Assembly (NCBI GenBank): GCA_020080175.1
Contig: JAGHQL010000027.1
Span: forward strand, 62,001-126,000
Direction: 5' to 3'
DNA length: 64,000 bases
Source: Glutinoglossum americanum
Lineage: Eukaryota > Ascomycota > Geoglossomycetes > Geoglossales > Geoglossaceae
A model generated the notes under the pieces. The model saw nothing but the letters and a program-made list of their open reading frames with translations. It was not told the origin of the DNA and searched no databases. The position numbers and the translations under genes were made by a program. Shown one piece after another: positions 36,762 to 50,228 of this stretch (the first letter of the stretch is position 1; each line of letters starts with the position of its first letter).

Positions 36762-37645
36762 CTAAACGATAACACACTTTGAGCCCTTCTTGGCTCGTGG
36801 GGGAGGACGGGGGCTCAGGACAGCTCTATTAGGGACAAAGTCAGTATCCTCTCCCCAAGAACCAATAGGTACCTCGTACCGTATAGCCTCGTCAAAAACA
36901 CTCTTCAGATTTCTTTGAGTGAGCGCAGAGCACTCCAGGTATTTTGTGGCTTTGATATCTTTAGATGCTTGAACAGCTTGTTCGTAAGAAACAGGCTCCA
37001 TCTTCTTGCTTCTGAGGGTTTCCAGTGTTGCCGGATCCTCTCTCAGGTCCAATTTCGTACCGACAAGGATAATCGGTACGTGCGGTGCATGGTGTTCAAT
37101 TTCAGGATACCACTTTAAGAAAATGGTGTCAATAGTCATATTACTCCCTGGTCATATACGGTGAGGTTCATACGTACCTTAGCCTTCACGTTGTCAAATG
37201 ACGGGGGGCTGACAATAGAAAAGCAGATGAGGAATACATCAGTCTGTGGATACGAGAGCGGCCGAAGACGATCGTAATCCTCTTGCCCGGCCGTGTCCCA
37301 GAGGCCCAAGCTGATTGGCTTGCCATCGACCATCACGCTCGCGGAATAGTTGTCGAACCTTTATTCAAAATAGTGAGACTTTGACTAGTAAGTTCGACAG
37401 GAACCACTTACACTGTAGGAATGTATTCGCCAGGGAAAGCGTTGGTTGTATATGATATAAGAAGACAGGTCTAGATCCATGTATAAGTGACTGTCTATTA
37501 TACCTATTCAATATTGTTCACAGACTTTACCAACAGCTCCATCGCCCGTCACCACACACTATCAAATGCAGTCAGCCAAATCTCATGTCCTAAATCGGCC
37601 ATAATCCCTTACTTTTAGAGACTGTGTAGCTGGTGGTGCAGCCAT
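36762..37645 (-). CDS. rac1: Rac-type Rho GTPase
   Basis: Small GTPase for polarised growth and NADPH oxidase control in filamentous fungi. Start [11 protein letters not shown]; the P-loop GDGAVGKT is split by an intron after GK, then [19 protein letters not shown], switch [18 protein letters not shown], the Rac/Cdc42 signature [17 protein letters not shown], the guanine motif GTKLDLRED and the ECSAL motif. The end is [13 protein letters not shown], a weak polybasic stretch plus a CAAX box predicted to be geranylgeranylated. [10 protein letters not shown] and [11 protein letters not shown] favour Rac over Cdc42. The last intron (36826-36879) is 54 bases, in frame and without stops, so its retention would insert 18 residues just before the tail. 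Confidence 0.95.
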
Positions 37646-39463
37646 GATCCAGAAGTAGGTAGACTCTTCAAGCGATATTTAAAATATAAGCGTAACGTTG
37701 GGTATCGGCTAGAAACCTATGGGGTTCAGGAATGAGGCAGCCCTGCGAGCTTTGACCCAAGGTTCGGGGCCAGAAATCACGACTTGACTAGAGAGTCGAC
37801 TGATAGAGTGGTGTTGAATACAGTTGGCTCCTGTGAAGAGAGTAAAGGCGCTGGAGATAGAAATGGCGGGGGTCGTTCAGTTAGATAGAGACAGAGACTT
37901 GCGGGTTGGGGTGTCTGCGCGTCTAAATGCCTGTAGTTGTGTATATGTAGCAGCAGTTACTTGTAGGACATGCAAATCCGGTTGGGCCTGTCCGCCACCC
38001 GACGGGAGTATATTGCGGCAGAGCAAAGAGGGGGCGAAGGCTATATGTCGATGAGTATACAATCGACCGTTGGACTAGATTGGGAAAGGTCGAAGCGATG
38101 GAGGTGGGCAGGCGGCTACGGGCCATAGGGGAATGCGAGGCGCTTCTCCCCCACTAGCGAGCGGTTCAATGCCAATGAACGGGAGACTTCAGACAGATTT
38201 TCAAACCCGCAACAACAATTCCACCAGACTCTCAAGATCCCGCCCGACATCTGGCTGTGTTTCTCCTTGAGCATGATTGACCGGTCTTAATCTCGTCGAC
38301 CAGGCGACCGACACATAAAGCTCTTGCTCTTGCCGCATGAGCCCCCATGCCCCGTGAAACACGAGTGAGGCATATTCACCATGAAACGCGATGCAAAAAT
38401 ATTGACTAAAGTCTGCGGCTGGAGGTGCTACAATCGCATGTCCGTCAAAAGTTCACCTTCTTAAACAAATTGGCTAGTCACAACACAGTCTAGGACGAGG
38501 GCTAGTTTAATAGAACGAAATACAAGAGCTGAGCGTAGGAGAGTATCTACCCTACCAAAAAAATTTTTTATTCAAAGTTCAGTTCATTCTCCTTGAAAAG
38601 AGAATGAAATATTAGAGGCTTTAGTTGAAGCTGAATACTTTCGGTGTGGTGTAATAGAATTAATAATGATAGAATTTCGAGCGCCTGTCGAAAATACTCG
38701 GTGGACTGTGCAACGGATCCCGAGTACCCGGCCCTGCCCTGGATAAAAACCCGGTCACCGAGTAGGGTCGGGTTGCAATCAGACCTAACCCATGGGCCCG
38801 GTTTTGCTAAAAATTTCATTGTGTAATTAATTAAATACAGTGGCCTAAGACGGCGTAATATGACCGTTTTTTACACGTATTGACGATCTGATCGTGTATA
38901 GTGTAAGGCTGTCAACCCGACTATACCCGCGGGCTGCCGATGTAGGGCCAAATCCGGCCTTGCCCGATCTACTTTTATATGCTCCTTAGATGCCGTGTAT
39001 TCTTTTTTCAAGTGGATTCAGACTTAACATTATAGAACTATGATTCTACATCACCTTTTTTAACTAAGTTGCTAGCCTCATTAAGGCCGGTAATTAGTTT
39101 ATAAGTTTAAATTAGTATCTAGATTGCTTATTATAACTAATATCTATAAAATCTATTATTTAAAACTTATAATTATATTTCTGTATATTTGTATTAATAT
39201 TATTTAATTTTTAATGATTTGGTTTGTTATTTTTTTTGTTACTGATTATCTCTTGTTATTGCGACTCTCTATTCCTCCACCACTTCCTGTTACCCGGTCT
39301 TTGCGGTCCATCTGTCGGCTGAGTGAATGTGTTTTGCGACTCCGACAAACTCGTCGGTGTCGGTGGCTTGGCCCATGATTCTATTTCGCCAGTATTCCTT
39401 GTCCTGTTTGGATCGCGAGGGAACGTGTTTATTATAATTCCTTTCTGTCTCTCCGTCGACGGA
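37646..39463. other. AT-rich intergenic region with transposon-like remnants
   Basis: 1.8 kb upstream of both RAC (-) and RGD1 (+). From about 38990 to 39245 the sequence is strongly A/T-rich with long T runs, unlike the flanks. GC-rich motifs of hAT-end type lie just before it (listed separately). A 76-codon frame at 37824-38054 has no family match. Confidence 0.5.
38650..38990. mobile_element. Possible hAT-type non-autonomous remnants
   Basis: Two GC-rich blocks resemble the subterminal GGGTCGGG/CCCGACCC signature common next to hAT transposon ends: ccgagtagggtcgggttgca near 38760 and ggctgtcaacccgactatac near 38907. Each sits near a short CAGTG- or TAGTG-like terminus, and the flanks are A/T-rich. 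No transposase frame is present and I could not pair exact terminal repeats, so boundaries are rough. Confidence 0.3.
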
Positions 39464-41906
39464 ATGAATGAGGATTCACTACTTTCTGGTCAGCAGGTGC
39501 CCTCGGAGTTGTTAGCTAGTGGCAATGGCCCTGCACCAGCAAATGGTGCTGCCGTTCCAATAGTAGACGCTCCCACCTCCACCGTAGCTCCAGCTCATCC
39601 CGACGATGCCTCTCGTATGGTTGAGGACGTCCTTCAATCGGATGTGAGTCATTACAGCGCGGGTGATGGTGACTTGCCCCCTCTGGTTATGCTGACTGGA
39701 ATATCAGATCGGAGTATCAGCTCTTTTAAATCGATTGAAGCAAAGCATCGCATCTGCTAAAGTACGGTCTCCCTGCTGTGTAATTGCCTCTTCGATTTAC
39801 TGAGACGATTGCAGGACTTTGCAGTATTCCTGGGAAAAAGGTCAGCCCTCGAGGAAGCGCATGCGTTGGGCCTCCGCAAACTTTGTAAAACTACGCACGA
39901 AACCATCAGACGGCCAGACAACAGGCAAGGGTCATATGCGCAGCAACTTGAGGAGGTGATTCGGATTCACGAACGTATGGTCGAAAACGGTCATGGGTTT
40001 TCGCTGTCTCTCCATCAGATGCACGAGGATCTCTTAGAGTTGGCAACAAACATGGAGCGGGGGCGCAAACATTGGAAGCAGACTGGCATAAACGCAGAGA
40101 AGCGGGTACAAGAAACAGAGTTGTTGATGGAAAAAGCAAAATCGAAGTACGATTCCCTAGCGGAGGATTATGATCGGGCACGTACTGGAGATAGACAATC
40201 TGGCAAGATATTCGGTCTAAAGGGACCTAAGTCTGCTGCCCAGCACGAGGAAGACCTCCATCGGAAGTTGCAAGCGGCGGACGTGGATTATTCATCAAAA
40301 GTGAAGTCAGCAAATATACAACGCCAGGAGCTTCTCAGCACCTTGAGGCCCCAGGCTATAAAAGCCCTACAGGATCTCATTTCTGAGTGCGATTCTGGGC
40401 TGACTCTGCAGTTGCAGAAATTTGGTACGTCTGATATCTTGGGTTTGCATGTAACATGTCTAACGGGATCACAACTAGCATCTTTCAATGAAAAACTGCT
40501 TTTAAACAATGGACTGACTATTAGCCCTATCAATACTTCGACTGGTCCGAACCCCGAGTCTCGCAGTCTACGCGATGCTGTATATCTGGTAGACAACGAA
40601 TTGGATCTCAAAAATTACATTATGAGCTTCTCCTCGAAAGTACAGCCCAAGGCCGCAGAGATTAAATATGAGCGTCATCCGGTAAGTGTTCTTCCGGTTA
40701 CTCTGGCGTCGAAGTACTAATGCTACAGTAGAGTCTCATCCCTCACCAGCAAACCCCGCCACCAGCCCATCGTCAGTCTCAACCATCTTTGTCACAGCCA
40801 CCCCCTACTTTTCCGATGCAAGTACCACCGCAGCAAACTCCACCTGGCATCCAGAGCTATGTTCCCCAGACTCCCCCTGTGGCACAACCACCTATGGGGG
40901 GCGAATTCGGGCCACCAGGACAGCCAGTATCAGCCATGCAACGTCAATATTCACCCGTTAATATGCCTGGACCTCCACAATTGTCAACGCCTACTCAATT
41001 TGCGCCAATGTCCCTTGAACAGCCTCAAACTAGCCCATCTCCACCAACCCACATAGTAGCCTCTTCGTCCTTTTCGGCTGATCTGCCTCCTCTCCGCCCC
41101 GTATTTGGAGAGTCTCTACAGACGTTATTTGAGAGAGACGGGTCAGCCGTGCCAATGATAGTTTACCAATGCATTCAAGCCGTTGACTTGTACGGATTGG
41201 AGGTCGAAGGGATTTATCGGCTATCAGGAACTAACTCCCATGTACAGAAGATCAGGGCGATGTTTGACAATGGTGACGAACCCGAAATATTACGTCTATT
41301 GCCAACTTAACTAACACACGCTAGATTCCTCGAAGGTGGATTTCAGGAATCCAGAAGACTTTTTCCATGATGTCAATAGCGTCACTAGCGTCCTAAAGCA
41401 ATTCTTCAGAGATCTTCCTGATCCACTTTTAACTACAGCGCACTATAGCGAATTTACCGCCGCAGCCCGTGCGTCACAATATAGCTTGTTAGTTTTCGGC
41501 CATTGCTGACGAGGGTGTAGGAGTGGATGATGACATTGTTCGCCGAGATTCCCTGCACGCTCTCATAAACGATCTACCTGATGCAAACTATGCGACGTTA
41601 CGTGCGTTGGCTCTGGTAAGCCGCTTACTAGTGTTCATATGTATGTTCTCAGGGCCGCTAATAAGATCTTCTACAGCACCTATATCGTGTCCAAGAACGA
41701 TCTAGCGTTAATAGAATGAATTCAGGAAACCTTGCAATTTGCCTCGGGTATGCTATTCACTACTAATGAATGCGAACGAAGCTTACGGTTTCTCAAGGCC
41801 AACCCTAATGGGATCAAACAGTCCCAACATAGCTGACGCCGGATTCCAAGTCCGAGTGATTGAGACGATTTTACAGAACACTTTTCAGATATTCGATGAC
41901 GATTAG
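39464..41906 (+). CDS. rgd1: RGD1-type F-BAR and RhoGAP protein
   Basis: Stimulates GTP hydrolysis on Rho GTPases at growth sites. Starts MNEDSLLSGQQV. An F-BAR domain covers roughly residues 60-380: DFAVFLGKRSALEEAHALGL, KLCKTTHETI, GFSLSLHQMHEDLLELATNM and a long coiled helix. A Pro/Gln-rich linker (QQTPPPAHRQSQPS) follows, then the RhoGAP domain from PVFGESLQTLFERDG with the arginine finger in EGIYRLSGTNSH, FRDLPDPLL and the closing helix ADAGFQVRVIETILQNTF. Stop at 41904-41906. Several introns; one joins FDNDSSKVDF. Lies just beyond RAC, but Rgd1 of yeast acts on Rho3/Rho4, so the adjacency need not be functional. Confidence 0.9.
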
Positions 41907-42644
41907 CTGCTGAGTAGCTTTGCGCGATCACAATTGGCACAGAATAGTAGCGGATTGTAACGATACTCATGCGGATGCGCTTACATTTCGTAGATGGCTG
42001 GCCTCTCCTTTTTTTCCTTTTAACCTTATGTATATGTATGTATGTACAATATAACTCTAAGATATTGAGCTGGTCGATCGCTCTGAAGGACTTGATACAG
42101 TGACATGTGTTCATTTGGGTGGATGGGTGTCGCTGAGTGGCGATTACTCTTAAAATTCCACTGTTTAGATTTCAGGATCACCACCATACGGGCATTTCTG
42201 GGTAAGTGTGTTGCGAGTACTGTCACGGAACCTTATGTGTCGCCTTCTCACTGATGTCTTGCCCGCGATACGTAAATTTGGAGGCCTGGTGATTGTCCAA
42301 ATATGCGTTGGGATACCAGAACTTAGTACACCCTAATTCTAGTGGGACGATTTTTGATTCGAAGGTTATTTGAAATTGTGTTTCATTTGGTGGCAGTCGG
42401 GAATAGATGGTCTACAGCCCGGTGACACTTGTGTGTACGCGGATTCCTGAGGCGTCTATGGCACTAGCCCCGGCTGATCAAAAAGTGAGAAGGTCTACTA
42501 TGGTATTCCGTAGGTATAGGTTGGCGGGTACAAATGATTCCTCACTGCACGTTGGCAGAACAAGGGAATTCCCCCTAATTCACTAGAGGGCTGAACTTAA
42601 CAACTGAGGGTGACCTTGTCTTTATTCGAGAACCTTGACCTGAC
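41907..42644. other. Convergent 3' intergenic region
   Basis: 740 bases between the stops of RGD1 and MED12. Short frames only; a tatgtatgtatgt simple repeat near 42032. No gene supported. Confidence 0.4.
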
Positions 42645-45600
42645 CTATCGTACACCGGATCGATGGGAGCGACTTTTGCGAGAGCGAAACAGCGTAAGGC
42701 TGAGGCTCGTGTCGTTCTCACCAACATTAGGAGTCGGCTCGGAGAGTATCTCCCACCGGCGGAAATGAAATGGGATGGGCTTATCCCGTTGAACCACATG
42801 CAGTCCATTCCCAGAGCCTTCTTGGTATCCAAACAAATATCGAAACCTTGGTTCGTGCGTCTTGTCTTTCAAGAATTTCGTGCATTGGGCACGGGCTTCC
42901 TCGCCAAGCTCTGAGAAACTGTCAGCCGAGGACTCACTAATGTTCGATGTGACTTACCATCAACGAGATATGTTACAACGTCAAACGCATACTCTAAAAT
43001 AAGCTCATCTCGTTGCACATGTTCATTCTGAAGCAGAGCGCAGATTGAAATGACAAGTCGAGCTTGATCCCAAGAGCAAGTCTTCCCACCTTGGAACATA
43101 TTTCTGTGGATAATAACGAGCCGGAGAAACATTATGATCCTTTGCCGGGTTAGCAATTGATTTAAGATTGAGATAGAAGCTGGGCACCAACCATAGCCTA
43201 ACTTCGTAGAATTGCTCAGCTCCAGACTGACGTTGTAAACAAACGTCGTCAGGTGAAGCTCTACTAGCGTCGGTGTCTCGAAAAGATATGTACTGAGCAA
43301 GGCCATTTAACTTATCTACTAGGATGGGCGCTAGTGTTGGGACGCCGGTTGCTGGGATACTAAAGGATGTATTCTCTATCACCGGCATGAAACGCAGGAC
43401 AGATGATTCATCCGACTCTTGACATTGTGAGAGCTGGAAGCTGGTAGCTGGGCAGCTCTTTGAGAACGGAACTGAGTTGAGTAGCTGTTCCTCCGCATGT
43501 TCACGAATCTGCGAAGATTTAGGTACCTCACTTTGTGCAAATGAAAATGGGGTTAGACTAACGTAGCGGGCGACATCGTCATCAAGGGCAGATACAAGAT
43601 CTGCCCAAGCAAAGTTTTGGTTTTGTATAGCCGAGCTTATGGCATGAAAAAATGAAGTCGTTACGGTTATTTGTCCGATGGTGCGATCAGTGGAAGCGCT
43701 TGACTTCTCGGAGTTGAATATCAACTGGAGCTTGATTTGGCAGAATGGGAGAGAGAATTCATCGGCGATTTGCAGGATCTTGGTAACTTGCACCTCAGGA
43801 TCCATCTCTGAGAGATCTGGTTGAGTTAGCCAGGGGAATCTAATCAAAAATAACAGTTAGAGAGTAGTACCATTGCTATGGCTACCCTCCAGGAGCCGGT
43901 CCATAATTTGCTTTAGCCTCCAGCTGCTATCAGAGGGGAGCTTTGTGAGTGGAAGAATGAGACAAGTGTGAGTGTTTACGATGTCGTGAACGATGTACCT
44001 CCGTAAGGCTGAGGTAACTGATACACCAGTGAGGAGGTTTTCTAGTATATCTTGGTGGCCTGCTTTCGTTTTAGTGGAGCCTCGCTCAATTGCCCTGCGA
44101 ATAACGGATAGTGTTTCGCCTGGATTTTCTGCGACAAATCGTTGCTGTTCAAGACGGAAGTGGTACGAGTCCTAGGTGGGTTTTTTTTAGCCGGGCGGTG
44201 ACATGATACATAGCGCAAGAACTTACATAGTCTATTGGCGAGAAATGATCGGGCTCGCCCCCAAAAAGTAATTCTAATGTCTCTACAGCAACATTGGCTG
44301 CCGTAATCTCATCAACTTTGTGGCCATTAGTATCGAGCAAATCAGCGGAGCATGAGACGGCTGTGCTCAATACAACGCATCCGGAATTGACTAGGGGGGG
44401 TAGCGTCTGAGAAAGAGTTGGCCGACTGGTAGTGAGTAGTAGGCGGCTAACCCACTTACTCATAAGCCCGTCAAAATTTCTTTCGTCAAAGGTCCTTAGG
44501 CGGGCAAGAAGGAGGCCAAAGCTAAGCAATTGTGGTTCTGGATCCCCCCAGGCAGATTCCATGCGTGACAAGACAGTTTCGAACAACCTTGCGAGTGTAT
44601 GCTTATCCATACTCGTTCCGCTCGAGAGAAGCCTTTCGATATCCTCATTGAAGTCCGCGTCCGTAGATTGGAGAACGTCGGTCATGTGGTCTGAAACTGG
44701 TGAACAAGCAGCTACTGCTGTTCTTTGATCGCATTTGGCAAGTTCGCCGGCCAAATGCTGCATACTTTCTCCTCCTCCGGGAATTGCTGATGCCAGGTTG
44801 AATAACGACACAAGGAGGAATTTCTCGGCTGCACGACGGACTTTCAAGGAACGGTGCCGCTCAAGCAAGACCTCGAAGCACCCATTGGCAGCTCCAATTG
44901 CTGCAAGGGTCTCGAGATGGTAGTTGACCGTATCAGCCACTGAGGCAAGAACGGTCGAATTATCTGAGCTGGATGCCATTTTAAGGACGTCTGCAAGGAT
45001 TGAAAAATCTTCAAAGTCCACGAGTATGTGTCTAATTATAGTGAATTGTTCTGCCGTGATTGCAGATATTCCAACTTCAATCGTCAAGTCCCGCCAGTTG
45101 TTTGGTCCCACCCTGAGTCCAAGTCAGTATGGGGGGTTGGAAGAACGTATAATACTTTGTTTGGGTATTACGTACGGGACGCCCTGGACTACATGCAAGT
45201 CCACTTGCCTCCTGATCCAGAGACTTAATTCGGATTTGATAGTTCTGCTCAGGAAGTTGAGAGAATTTAAATCAGGCTCCGGCGAGTTTTGCTCGTTTAC
45301 TTCAGGTAAGTCTGTGGGGTCAAAAAAACCCGGGAGAAGTGAAGATATTGTAGCTTTGGCATGGTAGAAGCACCGTAGCTCATCCTGGATGGAGAAACCG
45401 GCTCCTTCTAAAAGCATTTTCCGCAGGTTTCTGACATGCGGAGGGAGTGAGCCAAGAGCTAACTCGGCCAGGAGACGTTTATCGCATGCCTCATCCTAGG
45501 TTCTGAAGTTAGTTCGGGAGGGGCGCGGTAAACTAATAAAGTGAGCTTACAGGATCTAAGTTTTGGTACCCTCCCAAAGCGCCTCTTGCTATCAACCATC

Positions 45601-47775
45601 GGAGGTATCTGGTGACCGAGAAGTCCTTTGAGCGTACTAGCTCTGCTATGAGTAGGTAGACATTATGACTACAAATCCCTATGTTTCTCCGGCTCCTCGC
45701 TAAGAAGTTGAGTATGAATTCATCCGTGTCCATTCCACCGCGGTTCCATCTTCGAAGGAGGCGAACGATGAGGTATACTCTAGATGAGCCTACTCGATAT
45801 GGCGATGACGCCCATTCGAGCAATACCTGAACGAGAGCTTCGCGATCTCCAATCGTGGACAAACATATACTGGAAAGATTGTCGATGTCGATGTTTGTAC
45901 GCACAGTATCAAGGACTTGGATGAGTTGCCGCTTGGGTGTATCTGCTGATTTTCCACTTCGTCGGCGAGTGGGTGGCGATAATCTATCGTTCCGCCTAGA
46001 AATGTTCTCAAAGGCAGTTACAATATTCGACTTTGTCCGGTCGATGCTGGATTCTAGGGTTGAGCGGTAGTCTGCCCAGACTCTAGGAATTACAAAACAT
46101 TCGCGATTGGAGGTGATTAGCGTAGTTGTTAACTCTGAGATCCGTTGGATTATAGGAGCAAAAACTTCCTTATCTTCGGTCGCCGATGCCTATATAGGTG
46201 TCAGAAATGAACAGTGATTGATATCCTGGGGAAATAGCCCGATGACACATACCACCTGTAGCTTCTTCAACAAAGCCTCCGCTAATCGCCTTCCATGCCT
46301 GCGGTATTGCACCAATTCTTGCCAATATATCTGCAAGATGAGAAGCCACATGGGCAATCTCTCCAGAGAACTCAATTCTAGCTGTGTGATGAACCAATCG
46401 AGGTAATGCTCCCGATCTAGGAGATGTTCTGAAAATAGGTGTGTTGATAGACGAACCCTAAAGATCCAAGGTTAATTCTCGCGGCATATGTATCTCTGAT
46501 TAGACGGAATACCTACGCGTATGAGATTTTAAGCCTCCAGTCTTTCTCTCCACAGTTACCAATGATAGTATCAACGAATTGTTCAACGAAAGCCGTCCAG
46601 TCTCTTATCCACTTGACTTCTCCGCCCATTGCGAATGCTCCGCCAGCCCCCTTTCTTTTGAACGCCCTAATCTCATTCGCTCCGACACATCTCGCTAACC
46701 ATATTGCTCTCCCAGTAGGGATGTTTTTGCTTAAGCACTGATCAAGAAGGACCTTGCCTCTAATGCCGTGAGGAATCGTCCTGCTAAGCCGGCGTAGGGG
46801 AACACTAGGATTTGCCAGGTCGCGTAGCCATGCTTCCCGTTTGGTGTCTGTCAGTGTGACTCGAGGGGGGGGTTTGAAGGTTGAGGCAGCGGTGATCCGG
46901 CCGTGCGACTGCCGTTGCTCAAGCACTGAAACGAAGAGAGAAGAAAGGACCTGTATGCCAGATTGGCGTTTAAATACTGGCCATAGAGTGGGACGCGCAG
47001 TCGTGTGCTCATTTTGAGAGACCTGGGTCTTGTCGTAGAACCCCTGTCTCGTCGTTTGCTCTGTGAGAATGTCTTCGGGATGGGTCCCCATCCATGGAAA
47101 GAAGTCTGCATATTCTATAATTCTCAACATCAGCATAGGAACATTAAAACAATGGGGCGAGAGAAACATACTATCTTGACGTAAATGAGGAGCCAATGGG
47201 GGGGCTTCTAAGACATAGGGCTTCGGGCGTGAGTCCCTCTTTGTCGTAGCTACTTGAGCATCCGATCTCATCACTGATTTTCGCGCCTGTCGAGGAGGCT
47301 GCTTTCCTGGCCTCATAGGCATCGGAGGGGGGGATTGAGATCTTATAGCCCGCGTTCCATCTCCCGGCGAGCTCGTCTCTGCGGCGGAAAGATGAACTCT
47401 TCCAGAGGCCGATAACGAACTGGTGAGATTTTTTGGCTGTAGTCTTGTCCTGCCCCGCAAAGCGGGTTTTGGCAGACTCGGTGCGCCCCCATTAGGAGTG
47501 CTTAAGCTGGGTCCACCGCCACCGATTTCAGGAGAATTGCCGTTACCCAGGACCGGTAACTGAATATTCAAGTTGTGAGATGCTAAGGACTTCCCGGTAC
47601 CTAATGTCGCCGATCTGCTGCCGTCGAAGGGTATGTCAGCAATAACTCGATCGCTTGCTCCTCCAGCGGTGGTGCTTTGCGGTTGCTGCGCACCACTACT
47701 CGGCGGTCTCGGAACGCTACCGCTGGTTGAGCGTTGATGAGGCCGGTGGATGCCCACAGAGGGTCTAGAAGTCAT
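42645..47775 (-). CDS. srb8: Mediator subunit 12 (SRB8), kinase-module scaffold
   Basis: Joins the Cdk8 module to Mediator in the nucleus. Start MTSRPSVGIHRPHQ at 47775. A disordered Ser/Pro-rich head of ~200 residues precedes the conserved MED12 domain: ADFFPWMGTHPEDILTEQ, YDKTQVSQNEHTTARPTLWP, FKPPPRVTLTDTKREAWL, LRRLSRTIPHGIRGKVLLD and WLARCVGANEIRAFKRKG. The remaining ~1100 residues are helical repeats read in several exons (for example SSPYRVGSSRVYLIVRLLRR and FCQIKLQLIFNSEKSS). The end reads FHFRRWEILSEPTPNVGEND then TSLSLTLFRSRK, matching the fungal C terminus. Stop at 42645. Exon edges inside the body are not all resolved. Confidence 0.93.
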
Positions 47776-49482
47776 CGTATGGGGGAGCACATATAGTCCA
47801 TGGCATAGGAGAAAATAAACACGAGGGCGATCTGGTGAGGACTTGTCCCCTCACTCCCTGTTAAAGGCGAAAGCTTATGCGAGCTGGAGGTTAGAGCAGG
47901 TGGATGTTATGCGGTCGCATTGACTTAAGATAGTTCTGATCTCCGCGATGGCTGACTGGCGCTGGCTGGCGCTGGCTGGGACAGTTGGCGGGCTCTTCGG
48001 CAAGCGGATCCACTCGCGAGACGGGGAAACTTATTAACGGGCGTTTTGTGCCAAGACCCGAACGCCAACTTGACAGTTGACGAGACGATTCTCAGCGCAG
48101 CTTAACGATGGAATGCGTGCTCAGCAGCAACAAACTTGGTTGATAGCTAATCCACACGCAAGTTCAGGTTGTTTGTTAAGAGGAGTAAAATAAAATAAGA
48201 GTACATTAATTAGAAGTCTGCCTTGTATTATACATTGGATAAAACTGGTCATCCTTCTATTCATCATACCGCGACACCTAGGCGTACTAGAGCGGGTCCC
48301 GGTTCTAGCAGCTACCTCACGTTTTACTGACCTGTGGTGGCAAGAAGAGTGGCATATAACTCTTGATAATGTTAGTCAAAGCATTGCAACTCATATGGAG
48401 AACCTACGACAAGTAACGACAGTACTGTTTCATGCTCTCCTATTAGTTATGAAACATCCCAAAGCATAGAAGAAATGGTGCTACGAACTTGCCATGCCAA
48501 CCGAAAAATATGCAGGAGTCTTGCCTGGACCCTTCTGCATTGAGGATTCAGATAACCAGTTCTGAAGGGCGAAGACAACTGCCGTCCTACATTGCGTAGA
48601 CTGTTAAAAATGAATCCTATAGAGGTTCGATACATATTGCGGACCACCCAATCATCCTAGTTTAAACTGTATTAGCACTTGTGAACTCATAGTAGCTTAT
48701 CTCAACACAGGCAGAGAGGTAGAATTCGCTTACTTGTTTCTGGTGAACATCTTCAAGAAAAAACGGCGTTAGTTCTGGGAGTGTAGCTGCTGGGCTTTGT
48801 TTAGGGACTCACGGCTGCCATCGGTAGAGTACTCGCCATCGTGCCTATATGGTAGATTAGAGCCAAACTACTGCCTCGGATCCGAAAGCACAGTAGAGGA
48901 ACTAACTTGCGATATCGCCATCTTCCCCTTTCTTTTCGGGCTCCGTATACGGAATTACTACACCATTCCAGTGAGAAATGAGCATACATCACACCGTCAC
49001 CGCCGAAGGGGCTCGGGGTGTTGAAAGAATACTATATACCTAGGTCTGGTCTGCGTGGGTCTTTCCTTGCTGCCATTATAAGACCCAGAATAGTTTATTA
49101 TAAAAAGGCCACCTATTCACTTATGATGGGAAAGATATATAGTAGAGTTAGAGGTGGTGGCTCCTAATCGCTGAGTTGGATGTTGCTCGCGATTAGGCTC
49201 AACTCGTCCGTCCTGAGTGAGAAATTTGTGGCTGTGAATGTTGAATCACGCGGAATGTGTGGCGCTACATGATCAAATCAGGATAAGCGTTTGCGACCGG
49301 TCGCGTTTTGAATCATCGTTTTCAGCGCCTTCCTCGCCACTCCTCACTCTTACAACAACGTCGTCCTACTTCAGCTCCAACAACTGATCGTGCGCATACC
49401 TCAGTTCACTTAGTACACATCTCCATCCACCGTTTATCACCAAAGACACTTAGCAAGACTTACTTCCAAGAACCACGAGTTT
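47776..49482. other. Long intergenic region between srb8 and eIF1
   Basis: 1.7 kb upstream of both genes. A short ctggcgctggctgg repeat lies near 47950-47985. Frames such as 48447-48647 and 48797-49024 show no family character. The 150 bases before the eIF1 start are C/T-rich, as expected for a highly expressed gene. Confidence 0.45.
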
Positions 49483-50228
49483 ATGTCAATCCAAAATCTC
49501 CAGACCTTTGGTGAGTGAGCTTGCATCCGACCCCTCATTCTGTCGTATATCCTGTACTGCTCCGTCGCACGTTGTGACGGGTTTATCTTCTTTTAGTAAC
49601 ACTTTGTGGCATCATTGGCTTCATTCATCTCCTTTGGAACCTTACTTTGAGGGTTTATCGTGTCATATGAGTTTTGGTGGGGTAAGGGCTGACTGCAATG
49701 CCGGTCGCATAGATCCCTTCGCCGAAGCCGACGAGGACACAGGAGAAACAAAGCAGTCGCAGAACTACATTCACATTCGTATCCAGCGTAAGTTCTATCT
49801 CATTGCGTCTTCATGTTTGGATATACCGTTCACCCGAGATCAATCTTGAGTTTCGGGGACTGACCTATCCTTCAGAGCGCAATGGTCGTAAGACCTTGAC
49901 TACAGTCCAAGGCCTTCCCAAGAAGTTTGACCAGAAGAAGATTCTCAAGGTCATCAAGAAGAAATTTGGTATTTTTCGATTCTCATTCATATGCTCATAG
50001 AGATGAAGCTGATGACCGTCTCTTGCGGGAAGCTTGCAATGGAACGATCGTCAACGACACTGAGATGGGTGAGGTGATCCAGCTCCAAGGCGACCAGCGT
50101 AAGGATGTACAAGAATTTTTGGTCGACAAGAAAGAAGGACTGGAGCTTGATGCTAAGACCATCAAGGTGAGAATGATCAAAGTCGTGCTATCCACTGTTC
50201 TGACACACACCAGGTCCATGGATTCTAA
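49483..50228 (+). CDS. sui1: Translation initiation factor eIF1 (SUI1)
   Basis: Keeps start-codon selection stringent on the 43S complex. Exons 49483..49510, 49713..49787, 49876..49968, 50033..50166 and 50214..50228 give 114 aa, the usual length. It reads MSIQNLQTFDPFAEADED, YIHIRIQQRNGRKTLTTVQG, LPKKFDQKKILKVIKKKFAC, NGTIVNDTEMGEVIQLQGDQ and ends KTIKVHGF. Only the spliced product reveals it; exon 5 is just 15 bases with the stop. The C/T-rich leader suits strong expression. Confidence 0.97.
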
